Source: Clavelina lepadiformis
Lineage: Eukaryota; Chordata; Ascidiacea; Aplousobranchia; Clavelinidae
Direction: 5' to 3'
Assembly (NCBI RefSeq): GCF_947623445.1
Contig: NC_135243.1
Location: forward strand, 8,062,501 to 8,126,500
DNA: 64,000 nt
Positions 48,301 to 59,581 of this stretch are shown piece by piece. A program made the position numbers and the translations under genes. Each line of letters opens with the position of its first letter. Within the stretch, counting starts at the first letter, position 1. The notes beneath the pieces are model-generated. The model searched no databases. It saw nothing but the letters and a program-made list of their open reading frames with translations, and was not told the DNA's origin.

Positions 48301-51300
48301 GATTGTTCTACAAGTGAAAAAATTTTATTGATACTTTTTCCGCAGACACACGTCGTTCAACGGGATGGACAGTGATGACCCCAAGGTAAAGGCAACTGCA
48401 AACAGGCGGTTTCTCCACTACATGGTGCACGAGTGTGGTCATTGTCTGGGACTGATTCATCCATTTGAAGATGGTTAGAAACATATGTTAGGGTATATGA
48501 AGGTATAGCGCAGGGGTTTCTCAGTCGGGGACCAATTTTACGTTCTACCGTTGTCGAGCTATACCGAGCTATAGTATAGTAGTATGGGAAGATGAGGCAA
48601 AGCGGGACACAAGTCTTTCATGTTTTCGTGCTTGTTGTGCAACACTAGCTAAGCGAAGGCTAGTGCACACGCAGTAGTGAAGTAAAAAGTGTTTTGCAAT
48701 CAACAATCGACATTTTTTTATTGATGAGCAGGGGGCCACGTATTTTGAGGGTCACTGTAAGGGGGCCACGAGCTATGAAAGCTTGAGAACCACTTGTATA
48801 GCGTATATAGGCAAAAGTATTTATTTTACTGCAAGGATATTTTACCTCGTAAAGTAACTCCCATAGTCATCAATTTGCTTTTGAAACCAGCTTGTTTAAT
48901 AGTAATAGAACAAAAGATATTTCTGGGTCATAGGGAACTCGGATTCTCTATCCTGGATGAATTATGCTTGGAAGTATGACTCACTCCACGGACCTGGAAC
49001 CTTTTACGACAATTTCGAATATTCTTTTTCTGACGACGAGCTAATAACTCTACGTCATCAACCGAATAAGGTTTCTCATTTGTGGCTAGAATTTTATTGA
49101 AAAAAAAAAATTAAGACTGAATGCAGTTATCAGTTATAACTTATGTCGTTTAAGGAATTCGTAAATACGTACGAAGTGGAATCTGGGGAGAAATTCGATG
49201 TACTCGATGCACCGAAAGCAACACCACCTGATCTTGGAGAGTCCGATGATGATGATGAAAACGATGAAGAAGTCCATAGAGGCGGGAGGCCAAAGTCAAA
49301 CAGGAAGATCTCGTTCAAGATCAAAGTCAGAAGTCAGCCCTATTTTAAAGTAAGCTTTATTTTCAATGCATTTTTGTAATATCTTCAACATAATCCTCCT
49401 AATCGATGTTAGCAGGTTGTAGCATATATACGTAGGGTACAATGCTCGATATATTTTGTTCGACAGGGTGATACAGTCGAGTTTGAAGCTATCTTATGCA
49501 ACTCTGGAAGATTGCCTTGCAGAATAGATCCGGATTTGAGCTTGGGTGGCGGGAATATTTCCGTTTACATTACCGATCCGCTTGGCGGTGTGCAGGTGCA
49601 GTACGTACTGTTTTACTAAAACTAGAGGTTTGTGTCTCAAAAGTTGGAGATATCGAAATTTCGATCTAATGATTGATGTTCATTTTTTCTTTGTGAGACA
49701 CTCTACAAGGAACGATTATTAGAATGGAAAATACCAAATACGTTAAAAAGATTTAAAACTGGTTATGCTTCACATGAATATTCAAATACACATACATAGA
49801 TGAGTCAAGTGTTTTACAAACGTTTGAAAGCCTGTTATATATATTCACTTCTATTCTCGTTTCGTAGGTGGCTAAGCCGTTTGTTCAAGAAATTGATTCC
49901 CCAACACGTCGCTACCTGACTCTGGGAAAAGCAGGAAGTCGTGAGAATTCTGACGTGTACAGAGAGATTGTTCCGTTGATCCAATCCAACCGAGGAACTA
50001 TGTTTAGAACTTCAGGAAGTTACCAAATAAACGCGGTATACGAAGGCAGTGGAATGACAATTCCTTCAGGTAAGGACAAGCACTCGCCGGACTTAAAGAC
50101 GTGCGTTTTTTGTGAAGTTTTATTAGATCCAAAAATCTCTAAAATTTAAGGCAAAACATTTTACAACTGGACGTAGTGAAGGTCACCAACAAATCAAGGA
50201 AAGCTAAATTAAAAACATGTTCATAAATTACTTCTTTTTCAAACATACATGTACGCAATTGTAGAAGTTGGCTGAGATTTTTAACATTCCGTCCAATATT
50301 TAGAGTAATGGAAACCTAAAACTCTACGGAGTCTATATATGCGAGTGTATACTACATAGTGCATACTATGCCACAAACTACATAAAATGCTGAAAATTTA
50401 TTAATTGTTTTAATCAGATACGGCAGAAGTAACAATAGAGGACGATCGAGAAGACGACGCATCTAAGGACGAGGTGACTGGATCAGAGCTCCTCTATATA
50501 CCATTTACGTTTGTTCACACATTACTTTAAAAGTTTTGACTAAGTGAAAATTAATGCCGTGGTTGCGTTGCTTATTGCTGAATGAGACTAATAATATGGT
50601 ACGATTACCTATTGGATTGATAAAATTTCACCCAGGGTTAACTTAACCCACGGATAAGATTACCTGTCGTAAAACTTGTCTTTTATCCATCTCTTATGTG
50701 CACCGGCATAGGCTCGAATATCGATATCAGTCGACGGATCGCTGTCGGACTCGCAAAAACAAGTCATGGATTTCTGGATGAGTCTGATGAAGAAACCCAT
50801 CCAAGCAAAGCTGAAAAGGATTCAAATGATAACCCAGCTCCTCCGAGGGATCAACAATGGAGGAGTGAAAGTAACAGGAAAGAAAGATGCTCTTCGAAGT
50901 CGGAAGAAGCATCTAAAAATTGAGAGAAGTCAACCTTTGAGATCAGCAAAAGATTCGATCTTGGATACCACAGACATTGCCCAATACTTCAAGAGGAATG
51001 TGAGCGAAACAAAATGTATAGCAGTAAATTTCGTGACTGGTTAAAACTGTTAAAGAAATCCTACTCGACATGGCTATGCAATAAGTTTAATCGACAGCAA
51101 AATTTAATGTTGCAATTTTCACTGTACTTCTACCAATCTACCGTAAACTTACTGGAAATCGTTTTAAAGCAAAGTGATCTCAATTCATTTCTGCCTATGG
51201 TGAAGCAGTAAGAAATTCCTTTGTTTATGCAGTATGGTGATGATCTTGTGGATGATCTTCACTATGTCAACTTTGTTCTCACAAGAGGAAAGATCCTTTG

Positions 51301-54300
51301 CGGGATGAAAGATTTTAACCAAGCTGATGTAGAATATAATCAACTGGTTGCAGATTTGCTGTCAGGGAGCGCAGATTTCGACTTCATGAAAAGAACAGCC
51401 AACAAATGGGAAAGCATCCGAAACCCGTCAGGTTTGTGGACGACCTTATTTTAGAGAGGTAGGCTTTTTACAATAATATATCTTGGATTTACTTTCTAAT
51501 TCCCTGTACATTGAGTCGTTTATTGTGTGTTATTGCGTTTACAGTAAAAGAAATATTTTGTTACATATCTTACCACACAGCTTCGTCAGAAGCTTTGAGT
51601 GGAAATTACCAGGAGAGAGTGGAAAAGTTAATTGATTGGATGCCCGAAGAAGAAATCGTGAACGAAGAAGACAAGTCGGGCCTTGGCCTTGGCCGGTAAG
51701 TCAAATACATGCTGCAATTTAAAAATTCAAGTTATTAGTAAATTGCATCCGTGTTGATGATAGTTTGCCAACGTCAGCTATGAGTGGTTGCCTTTGGAAA
51801 CGTTGTTTCATATGCTTTTGTTACTACAGCGTTTGGTAAACGTAAGAAAGTTAGTTTCCAACATGTTTGAAACAATCATTAAACAAGTCATTTTATAGCT
51901 TTACCATTTCATTTACCATACCATTTACTATTCTTCACATTTAATCTACACAGCTGTTTGTAAACGGGTTTTCCCAGCAAACGTTCCTTGTTCATGTCAT
52001 TTAACCATTCCAACTTCCAAAAATGTCTTATCGTATATGCTCTGCTAAGTTAACCTACAGGCGCAATTGTGGTATTACAGTAGCACATATCACAATTTTG
52101 CAACAGTTTTCAAATAACTACAGGCATGCGACGAATTATTTTATTATCTGTTCACCAGACATATAAATTTTACAGGCCTTTCAACAATTTCGACGACAGA
52201 CATCTCCATTTGGCCTTTAAATTTGCAGAAGACCTTGAAAAGATGGAGGAAAATACAGATGACATTGACGCAGTCCTCGATTACGCCGAAGGAGTCATGA
52301 AAAGTCTAGAAGTCAATACGGGAGTTTGTAAGTGGGCTTTGGAGACGTTTATCGTTCACAGCAAACTGGCAAAGAAGCATCGTATCAGGTGAGAGGCGAT
52401 GAATCGAAAGCCTATATAGGCTACTTGTACTTGGCTTAATCTACGCTGGCTTTGCTTCTGCTTGTTTCATTGTATAACCACCAAAAGAAAAGGTTTGCTT
52501 AATTGGATTTAATTGTTCTCGTAAAGTTAAACTCTTTAATTTGACTTTTTAACAATCTGCTTAACGAAAACAGATACCCGGACCCACCCAAGCGTGACCC
52601 TAAAATGACGTCAATGGCCGCGATCGTAGAAACGAAGAGAGTCGGGAAGCCGGAGGAATCGTGGATGCACTACTGGAGATGCGACGCTGACTTTAACTAT
52701 CATCATCGGTATGATTTGAGAAGTTCTACAGAGCTATATACCGTTAGCCTACAAACTTTTACTAATCCGGTGTAGCGTAATACGTAATTGATCTTTCTAC
52801 GGGACAAAGGTTGTTTTTTTTCAAACAATTTCACTTTTTTTATGTTAAATTTCACTTTACAGTTACGCTATTATCAGAACGTAAATCAACATTAATTTAG
52901 CCTATGCTGTTCCCTGTATCTCGTTAGCTAACTCTTACCTTGCATGGCATAACCGTTAATAACTGAAGATATGTAAGTCTGTCTTGTTGGACATTTTTAC
53001 CCAGCATCACCTATAAGTTAAGAATAAAAAAATCCATCGGTGAAGTAGTCATCTACTCCTGCGATACAACTGCAATCGATTAACAGTCGCGTTTATTTTT
53101 GTGCGCCAGGCACTGGCATGCTGTTTACCGCGGAGTGAGATCCTTCGATTTAAAGGAAAGGAACGCTCGGCAAGGAGAGCTCTTTGGTTACATGCACACA
53201 CAGATGCTGGCAAGATATGACGCAGATAGAGAATCCTGGGGCCTGGATCCGGTTGCTGTATGTTGGAGTTTGATACTTTCCTGAAACGACTCTTTTATAC
53301 GTCTATTAATAGTGTGGAACTACTTTTTCTTGTCTAAAGCAACTTCGACAGTCCAACGTATAGCTGCAAAAGAAATTTAGTCACAGCCCAATTCAGTCTT
53401 CCGTACTCATAACCAAATCCTTATAAAGTCAAAATTTTTACAAACAATAATTTCGTTACAAGATTTAGCAATCTACACAGTTAACTTGTATTAGACATTG
53501 TTTGTCTTTCAGCCGTATGCATTTTCTGAAAAAGAGCCCCACGGATTTGACGCTGGATGGGAGTTTCATGAGGCTCGTTCTCATCGTGAGTTTGCACCAC
53601 GTCCTTCTGGCGAAACTTGGTCGTCCAATTTTAAAAACAACCTTGAGGATTGTGAAAATGCTATTCGGCACTATTTTAAAATCGGAGAATTGCCAACAAG
53701 AAGTGGTGGAAAGTGAGTTCGACAAATCTTGATCAAGCAGATGAATAATAAACTGTGATAAACGTCAGAAATATAGCTCAAAGTTGCACAAAATTTACAA
53801 ACCTAACGTCTTAAACGATCCAAGTTATTTTTGCTTTAATTACAAATATGTCAAAGCATTTTTTTATTTTATTTTAGTCTTAAAATCGATACGAACGTTG
53901 CCGGTCACATCATTGAAGCGACGAGTGACGAATGGGGTCACATATTTGGCAGTTTTCATAATGAGGGTCACATGGCCTTTTGCTACACCAAAAACATACC
54001 AAGAGGCGTAAATTATAATAGACGTTTCATTCATATTTTTATGAGTTCTAATAAGTGACGTAATAATTTTATAAAGTGCTAAATTATAGACAAGACAACG
54101 TTTAACATCTGGCTAAGATTTTCTCAGCTGCAATAATTTAAGGATTTGGTTTTGGGAAGTCTGTTGCGGTGAAAACGACTTTGATATTTGCTTCAGAAAA
54201 CAACATACATGGGATCGTCGCTGACTGCTGTCCGTGATCCAATCTTTTTCCGTTGGCATAAGAGAGTAGACAACTTATATCAAGAATTTAATGACACAAT

Positions 54301-57108
54301 CAAGCAAGAAGTAAGCGAGGATGCCCCCGGAGTTGTCATCCACCCGGAGGACATCGTTATTCTTCCTGGAACGGAGGCTCCGGACGGATTTCATGAGTAC
54401 GAAATAGGCTAAGCAGTTTGCAAATATTTATAGTGTGAAGTTTTGGTGTATCTATAAATATAAGACTTTGTCATGAAGATTTTATTCTGTAGGCTATTTT
54501 GTTGAAAGACATTTTATTATTTAAGTCAATAATTGCCTATGCTTAAGAACAAAGCTAATTAAAGTCGTGCGATGTCTCCTTTGCAGATTCAAAGGTTCAG
54601 GCTGGAAAAATAAAAATTTCAAAAGCGGTCGGATTCAAACTTATCTCCGGAAACCTACCCTTGCTTTTGAATGGGACAACAAGCTAGACCACGAACCTTT
54701 CAGCTACCACATTCGGATTGCAAGAAAGCCCGGGGTGGAAGGTATATAAATTTTTGAAAAATTTTATTTTGCAAAAGTGAATACAACTATAGACCCGCTG
54801 GTAGCGTCACAGCAGAAATCATCGCACAAATAGCTTTATCAACAAAGGCTGACAATGCTAGCTATATTCGTACTTTTTGATCTTTCGTTTCTGTTTTAAA
54901 TTAAATTTAATGAATTTAGACCTACAGACGTTTTAATGTAAAGTTAAGTAGTTTTACTTTAAACAAAGTAAAACTTAATTGTTTATTTACATTCCGACAT
55001 CTGATTTTTAGGCGTACTGCCCTTAACTGTAAGGGTGTTTATCTGCCAAGAAAGACATGTGAACAATAGGAGGTCTTGGATTGAAATGGACAAGTTTGTC
55101 CATGTGTAAGTGTTTTAATAAGAAATTCTTTTTCTATACCAGAGAACTTACCAGCATGTTGGTTTTACCTGCATTATCTCCTTCATAAAAACTATCCAGT
55201 AATAATTATCCAATTCTGACCTTTAATTTTGTCCAGGATGCAAGAAAATGAAACACATTCAGTTTTGAAACGTCTGGACAAGGAAAGTTCGGTAATCAAG
55301 CGTATGAAAGAGGATGCAATAAAGAGCAAAGAGACGCAGTTTGTCCCAACTGTCCCAGGAAATTGCGAATGCGGTTGGCCATACTCTATGTTGCTTCCTC
55401 GCGGAGTCAAGGTTTGTTATAACGTTGCGACTAAAGCAGTTATTCAGTTAATTGTACCTGATAGGATATTGTACAAAGTAAATCATATAGTAATTTTTGA
55501 CATGTTTTTTTTTTATCGCAGATCGATTTTAAGCTATAACCTGTAAAATTTTAAGGTTTAATATATATAATAATAGTATGTAAAAATTAAAAATAAATAG
55601 TTAACCCTATAGAGTTGTTGTTATGTATGTTTTTAAAATTGTACTGTAAAATCTTGTGAGCTACAATTTGTCAGAATATATTGCAACAGGGACACGACAT
55701 GAAATATGTTGCAGGGCGGAGAAAAATGGGTACTTGGCGTGTTTATCAGTGACAACAAACACGACGGGATTAAACTAACCACCTCCTGCGGGAGCATGAG
55801 TTACTGTGGAACCAGAGATCTGGACTACCCTGACAGCAGGACCATGGGTTATCCATTTTCAATGCCTATTTGCATTGGAAAGAATTTGGTATGTTTCAAA
55901 ACCCATGGGTTATAAATTTAGTTATAGTTGGCTATATGAATTAAAAGTTAAAACTTTTCATAGTAATATACGTTAAAAAGTTACTGCATTTGGCTAGAAT
56001 GCACTTCTGATACCAGTTAGAATAACAACATGACATTAAAATGAAAGAAGTTGGCAAAACGTGTTTCACTCTGAGAGCAATTCGTTCAAGATGGTTCTCT
56101 ATATAGCACTATCAAGCAGTTTACTAAAACGAAGACAACTCCTTGCAGGTAAAAATAACAGAAGCCGCCGAAAAGCTCACTAATTTCAGTCTATCTCCTT
56201 TCCAAATCAACAACGATTTCGAAATGGAAAAGCTGCCAATTGACGTTCAATCTCCGTCACAAAATAACATGGTTTGGGCGCCCTACAGGATGGTCGGTTC
56301 AACAGGCATTGGCATATACAAGTAAGAGCAGTCTTCGGGAATCGGCAAATGATGGTTTAATTTTTGCAACCCTATAGAAACGTCGAGTTCTTCTCTGCCT
56401 TATATTGGTATATGCAGACGAACAAAACGATACTGTAGGTCTTACACGTCAGGTTAAAGAAAATCTAACCCGAAAACAGTTTTTATAAAAAAAAAAACAT
56501 TTTAAAAAAATAAACAGCAAATATTTGGAACAAGTATTAGTGTTCATTTATGTTTATGCAGTAAAAGCAGATTGACCGGTCGCTTTCGAGTTCGATTGGA
56601 TGACAAAGATTTCCGAAAAATGTCGTCTTCTCGGATTCGTATTCGATTTGCTGGACGTCCTGACTCTTCTTACAACATGAGCGACGTCAGAATAGGTCTG
56701 AGAAAGGGCAACACAATCGACATCGATACACGTTGCAACTTACCGGTGACTTTCAACACTGCAAATGGAGTAGTTGTCACCAAAGATGGTGTGACAAGCG
56801 ACGAGATATTTCTTCCGTGAGAAACGCTTCTTCCTGTTGTTTTGTCAATGCTTCTCCCTACAAAGTGTAACGATAATTTTCTAACACACAGAGTCAAGAC
56901 AGGCAAGGGCAATGATTACTTCGTCACTTTTACCCTGAAAAGCCCGGGATGCTACGTTCATTCACCTGCAAAAAAAGCAACCGTCAGCATCTATATTCCA
57001 ATGTCTGCAGCGAAGGAAGCGACGAATCAGGATCAGTGGACAACGCTGAAGCCTTTAATTGGCAAAAGATACCGCAGTCTCTACTGCGTTCAATGTGTTG
57101 TAGAATAA
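45390..57108 (+). CDS. metzincin-like zinc protease fused to arthropod-type phenoloxidase
   Basis: Twenty-seven exons join in one frame to 1,505 residues: 45390-45438, 45675-45828, 47131-47359, 47443-47619, 47998-48188, 48346-48473, 48934-49070, 49155-49349, 49467-49595, 49868-50069, 50418-50473, 50712-50999, 51233-51431, 51581-51695, 52176-52388, 52574-52708, 53110-53257, 53513-53712, 53878-54007, 54197-54396, 54587-54741, 55012-55105, 55237-55411, 55715-55888, 56149-56321, 56562-56816, 56892-57108. The first half has HECGHCLGLIH (zinc ligands H295, H299, H305; catalytic E296) and a Met-turn-like SWMNY (M318), then an Ig-like beta domain (about 385-540). The second half is a hemocyanin-superfamily phenoloxidase: CuA H865, H869, H895; CuB H1009, H1013, H1046; C-terminal domain CECGWP and YPDSRTMGYPF. 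It should oxidise phenols to quinones. No signal peptide is seen, as in arthropod proPO. Two separate genes remain possible. Confidence 0.85.
45600..45652. repeat. CTACG/GGTACT simple repeat
   Basis: Short iterations of CTACGCTACGGTACT lie in the first intron of the protease-phenoloxidase gene, just before its second exon. It is a minor satellite-like tract. Confidence 0.75.
46109..46494. mobile_element. non-autonomous hAT-type element with TCCCA arrays (386 bp)
   Basis: The perfect 8-bp duplication TCAATTGG lies at 46101-46108 and 46495-46502. The ends are CAGGCTTGTCCATGGGA and TCCCATGGACAAGCCTG. Both arms carry tandem TCCCA pentamers. It sits in intron 2 of the protease-phenoloxidase gene. 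Confidence 0.9.
46625..46985 (-). repeat. tRNA-derived SINE, copy 4
   Basis: On the minus strand it reads a tRNA-like head (GGCTTAGCAGCCGAGTAGTT), the body TGTAATACCCTCGGCAAGGC and ACTAACGACG, and the GATGAAAAGTCATCGCC block. The 3' block is CAGTCCGAGGATAAATATTA with tail TCATACCATG. It lies in intron 2 of the protease-phenoloxidase gene, 130 bp from the hAT element. Confidence 0.65.
48511..48795. mobile_element. non-autonomous hAT-type element (285 bp)
   Basis: The perfect 8-bp duplication GTATAGCG lies at 48503-48510 and 48796-48803. The ends are CAGGGGTTTCTCAG and CTTGAGAACCACTT, and GGGGGCCACG repeats inside. It is inserted in the intron between the HEXXH exon and the Met-turn exon of the protease-phenoloxidase gene. 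Confidence 0.85.
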
Positions 57109-57386
57109 AGAGTGACTCACTTGATGTCAAGTATAAACCCTGCCCTGGCTATTGTACGAACATAGCAACAGTAACTACTATAGCTATTACTTGGATTAGG
57201 CTTGAATGTAGATCATTTTCGGTATAACCATATAACCAAGTAGAAAATATATTATGAAAACTTACTGCGTAGCCTGTACCTCTTAAAACAACCCATAGGG
57301 CAACAGCTGGTTATGGGTTTGCTTAACATTGCTGTTTGCTTGTTTATTTAACGGTTATTTGCGCACTAACACAATGCGCTAGTTTA

Positions 57387-57392
57387 AATAAA
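57387..57392 (+). terminator. probable poly(A) signal of the protease-phenoloxidase gene
   Basis: AATAAA lies 279 bp after the stop codon. Another AATAAA overlaps the stop itself (57104-57109), which is less likely to be the main signal. Confidence 0.4.
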
Positions 57393-58619
57393 GCATAGTT
57401 CCCGTATACTTTCGTCTGAATCAAAAACCACGCTGCAGTAAAACACTCTATACTCTAATTACGCTACACGATTGTATGCTGGTAAACAAAAAGAACTAAA
57501 CGCACTTAAATCATGTAGAGTGTTGTTACAAGAAGCGCTTGAGCCGCAGATAACTATAACTTAAGCTTACAATAGTCATAGCTTTTTATTACTCAAATTA
57601 TTAGGCTTAAATTTATTAATCAAAGCATATTGTTGAAGTACATTGTCTTGCTATTTGCTGTTGTTGTTTGCTCGCTTTGCTGGTTTAGCTGTTTATCGAA
57701 GCATAAGCTGTATAAAATAACACAAACATCAGTCGACTTGACTTAACCGTATAAGTCATGGTTATAGAAATCTGCTTTGCCCCTGTTTTCTTTTCAAACA
57801 TGCTCGCACATACCTATGTCATTATCATGTTTACGCGTATTTCCGCCAAAAATAACGAGTCTTTGCAACATGAAATTCTGCGCTCAATATTAGAACTTTG
57901 CAAATGTTTGTGTAGCCGAGATGCCTATTCAAAATATAACTGTATAATGCAATTAAACCATGTCGTGGTGTTTGCAGGACAGGGTGTATGGGCTATATAA
58001 CAGAACTGTGATCTTACCATTAAACTAAATTTTTATATATTTGATAGGTTTGTGGCAAACTGAAATTTAATTAAAGCCTTACTAAATGTTAAAACAGTAT
58101 CAAGCCAACTGAACTTTACCAACAGGCGCTTAGTAAGTCGATTTGTTTTTATTGTATATTACTTTGCGCTACAATAAAATACATATAGCCTATAGCGTTA
58201 TTTTATATAAGTATAAGAATTTATATAAGAGATATTACCATAAATAATTATTCCATAATTTCACAGCCTTCGCAGCAACTTAATTTGCAAATCAAGTTAA
58301 TAGAAAACGAATAGACCGAAAATAATCAGGAGTAGACTCACCGGCAACCTGCCAGCAACCAGTGTCAAGTTACTATACCGCTTGTAAACATCTCTATGCT
58401 TTTAGTAACTTCAGCGTGTATTTGGTCAGTTCGGTTTACAATTAATGTCGTGCTTAAAATACCTTTCTAATAAAAAATTATAAAAGGTAATCGCATTAAT
58501 TAAACACGCTTTAAGATAACATCAGCAATCCTTCGAGTTCCGAAATAGAATCATTTCCAATAGAAGAATATAAAAGCATTGTGAAAATATTTACATGAAA
58601 ATCACAGGACACGTAAAAT
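57393..58619. other. no gene seen
   Basis: Anonymous AT-rich intergenic sequence. No exon with splice or family support was recognised. Confidence 0.5.
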
Positions 58620-58910
58620 CGTCAGTTCTGTTGCACAACGGTATGAAGTGGCTTCATTTATAATATGCGCACCTGATTCGATTCCCAGATGGGCTAACGT
58701 TGTAATACCCTGGACCAGGGTATGAAAGGCGCTTGCTCCTGTTCAGTGGTCTTTCAAAACAGTTTAAAAATCGGGCAATACAATATGCAAAAAATATTGA
58801 ATAAAAGAATATGTGTGTGACAATCGGAACTGCAAAAAGACAAGCTCTGTAGCCTGCACCGGGGCTCGAGCGATGAGGAACAATTTCTCAGCCCAAGCAT
58901 TTGTGATACC
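58620..58910 (+). repeat. tRNA-derived SINE, copy 5
   Basis: The head contains GATTCGATTCCCAGATGGGC (B-box-like). The body has TTGTAATACCCTGGACCAGG, then GCTTGCTCCTGTTCAGTGG, then GGGCTCGAGCGATGAGGAAC. The 3' tail passes directly into the 10-bp satellite. Confidence 0.65.
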
Positions 58911-59380
58911 ATATCATACCATATCATACCATATCATACCATATCATACCATATCATACCATATCATACCATATCATACCATATCATACCATATCATACC
59001 ATATCATACCATATCATACCATATCATACCATATCATACCATATCATACCATATCATACCATATCATACCATATCATACCATATCATACCATATCATACC
59101 ATATCATACCATATCATACCATATCATACCATATCATACCATATCATACCATATCATACCATATCATACCATATCATACCATATCATACCATATCATACC
59201 ATATCATACCATATCATACCATATCATACCATATCATACCATATCATACCATATCATACCATATCATACCATATCATACCATATCATACCATATCATACC
59301 ATATCATACCATATCATACCATATCATACCATATCATACCATATCATACCATATCATACCATATCATACCATATCATACC
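58911..59380. repeat. decamer satellite, 47 perfect copies of ATATCATACC
   Basis: The unit repeats without a visible change for 470 bp, flanked by GTGATACC on the left and ATGTTGTATC on the right. It keeps a 203-codon frame open only because the 30-bp period contains no stop. The unit resembles the 3' tails of the SINE family (TATCATACCATG in copy 4), and copy 5 abuts it. Confidence 0.97.
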
Positions 59381-59581
59381 ATGTTGTATCATTTCGTTGC
59401 AAGATTGAGGAAATTCGTACATGACATTGTAGAGTTTTAGATAAAATCATATTGCAACGCAAAATCAACGTTGTTTCGAACAAACTCTTAAGTATTTAGT
59501 TGCTTAAAATAGAACCTTTGTTACATCAAGAAACGCAATAATGTTTTCCTAAAGATTAAATGGCTTTTAATGTAAGTCATC

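Noticed and set aside
58813-59424. 203-codon open frame with repeating YHTISYHIIP
   Set aside because: It is the translation of the 10-bp satellite. A 30-bp period without stops stays open for any length.
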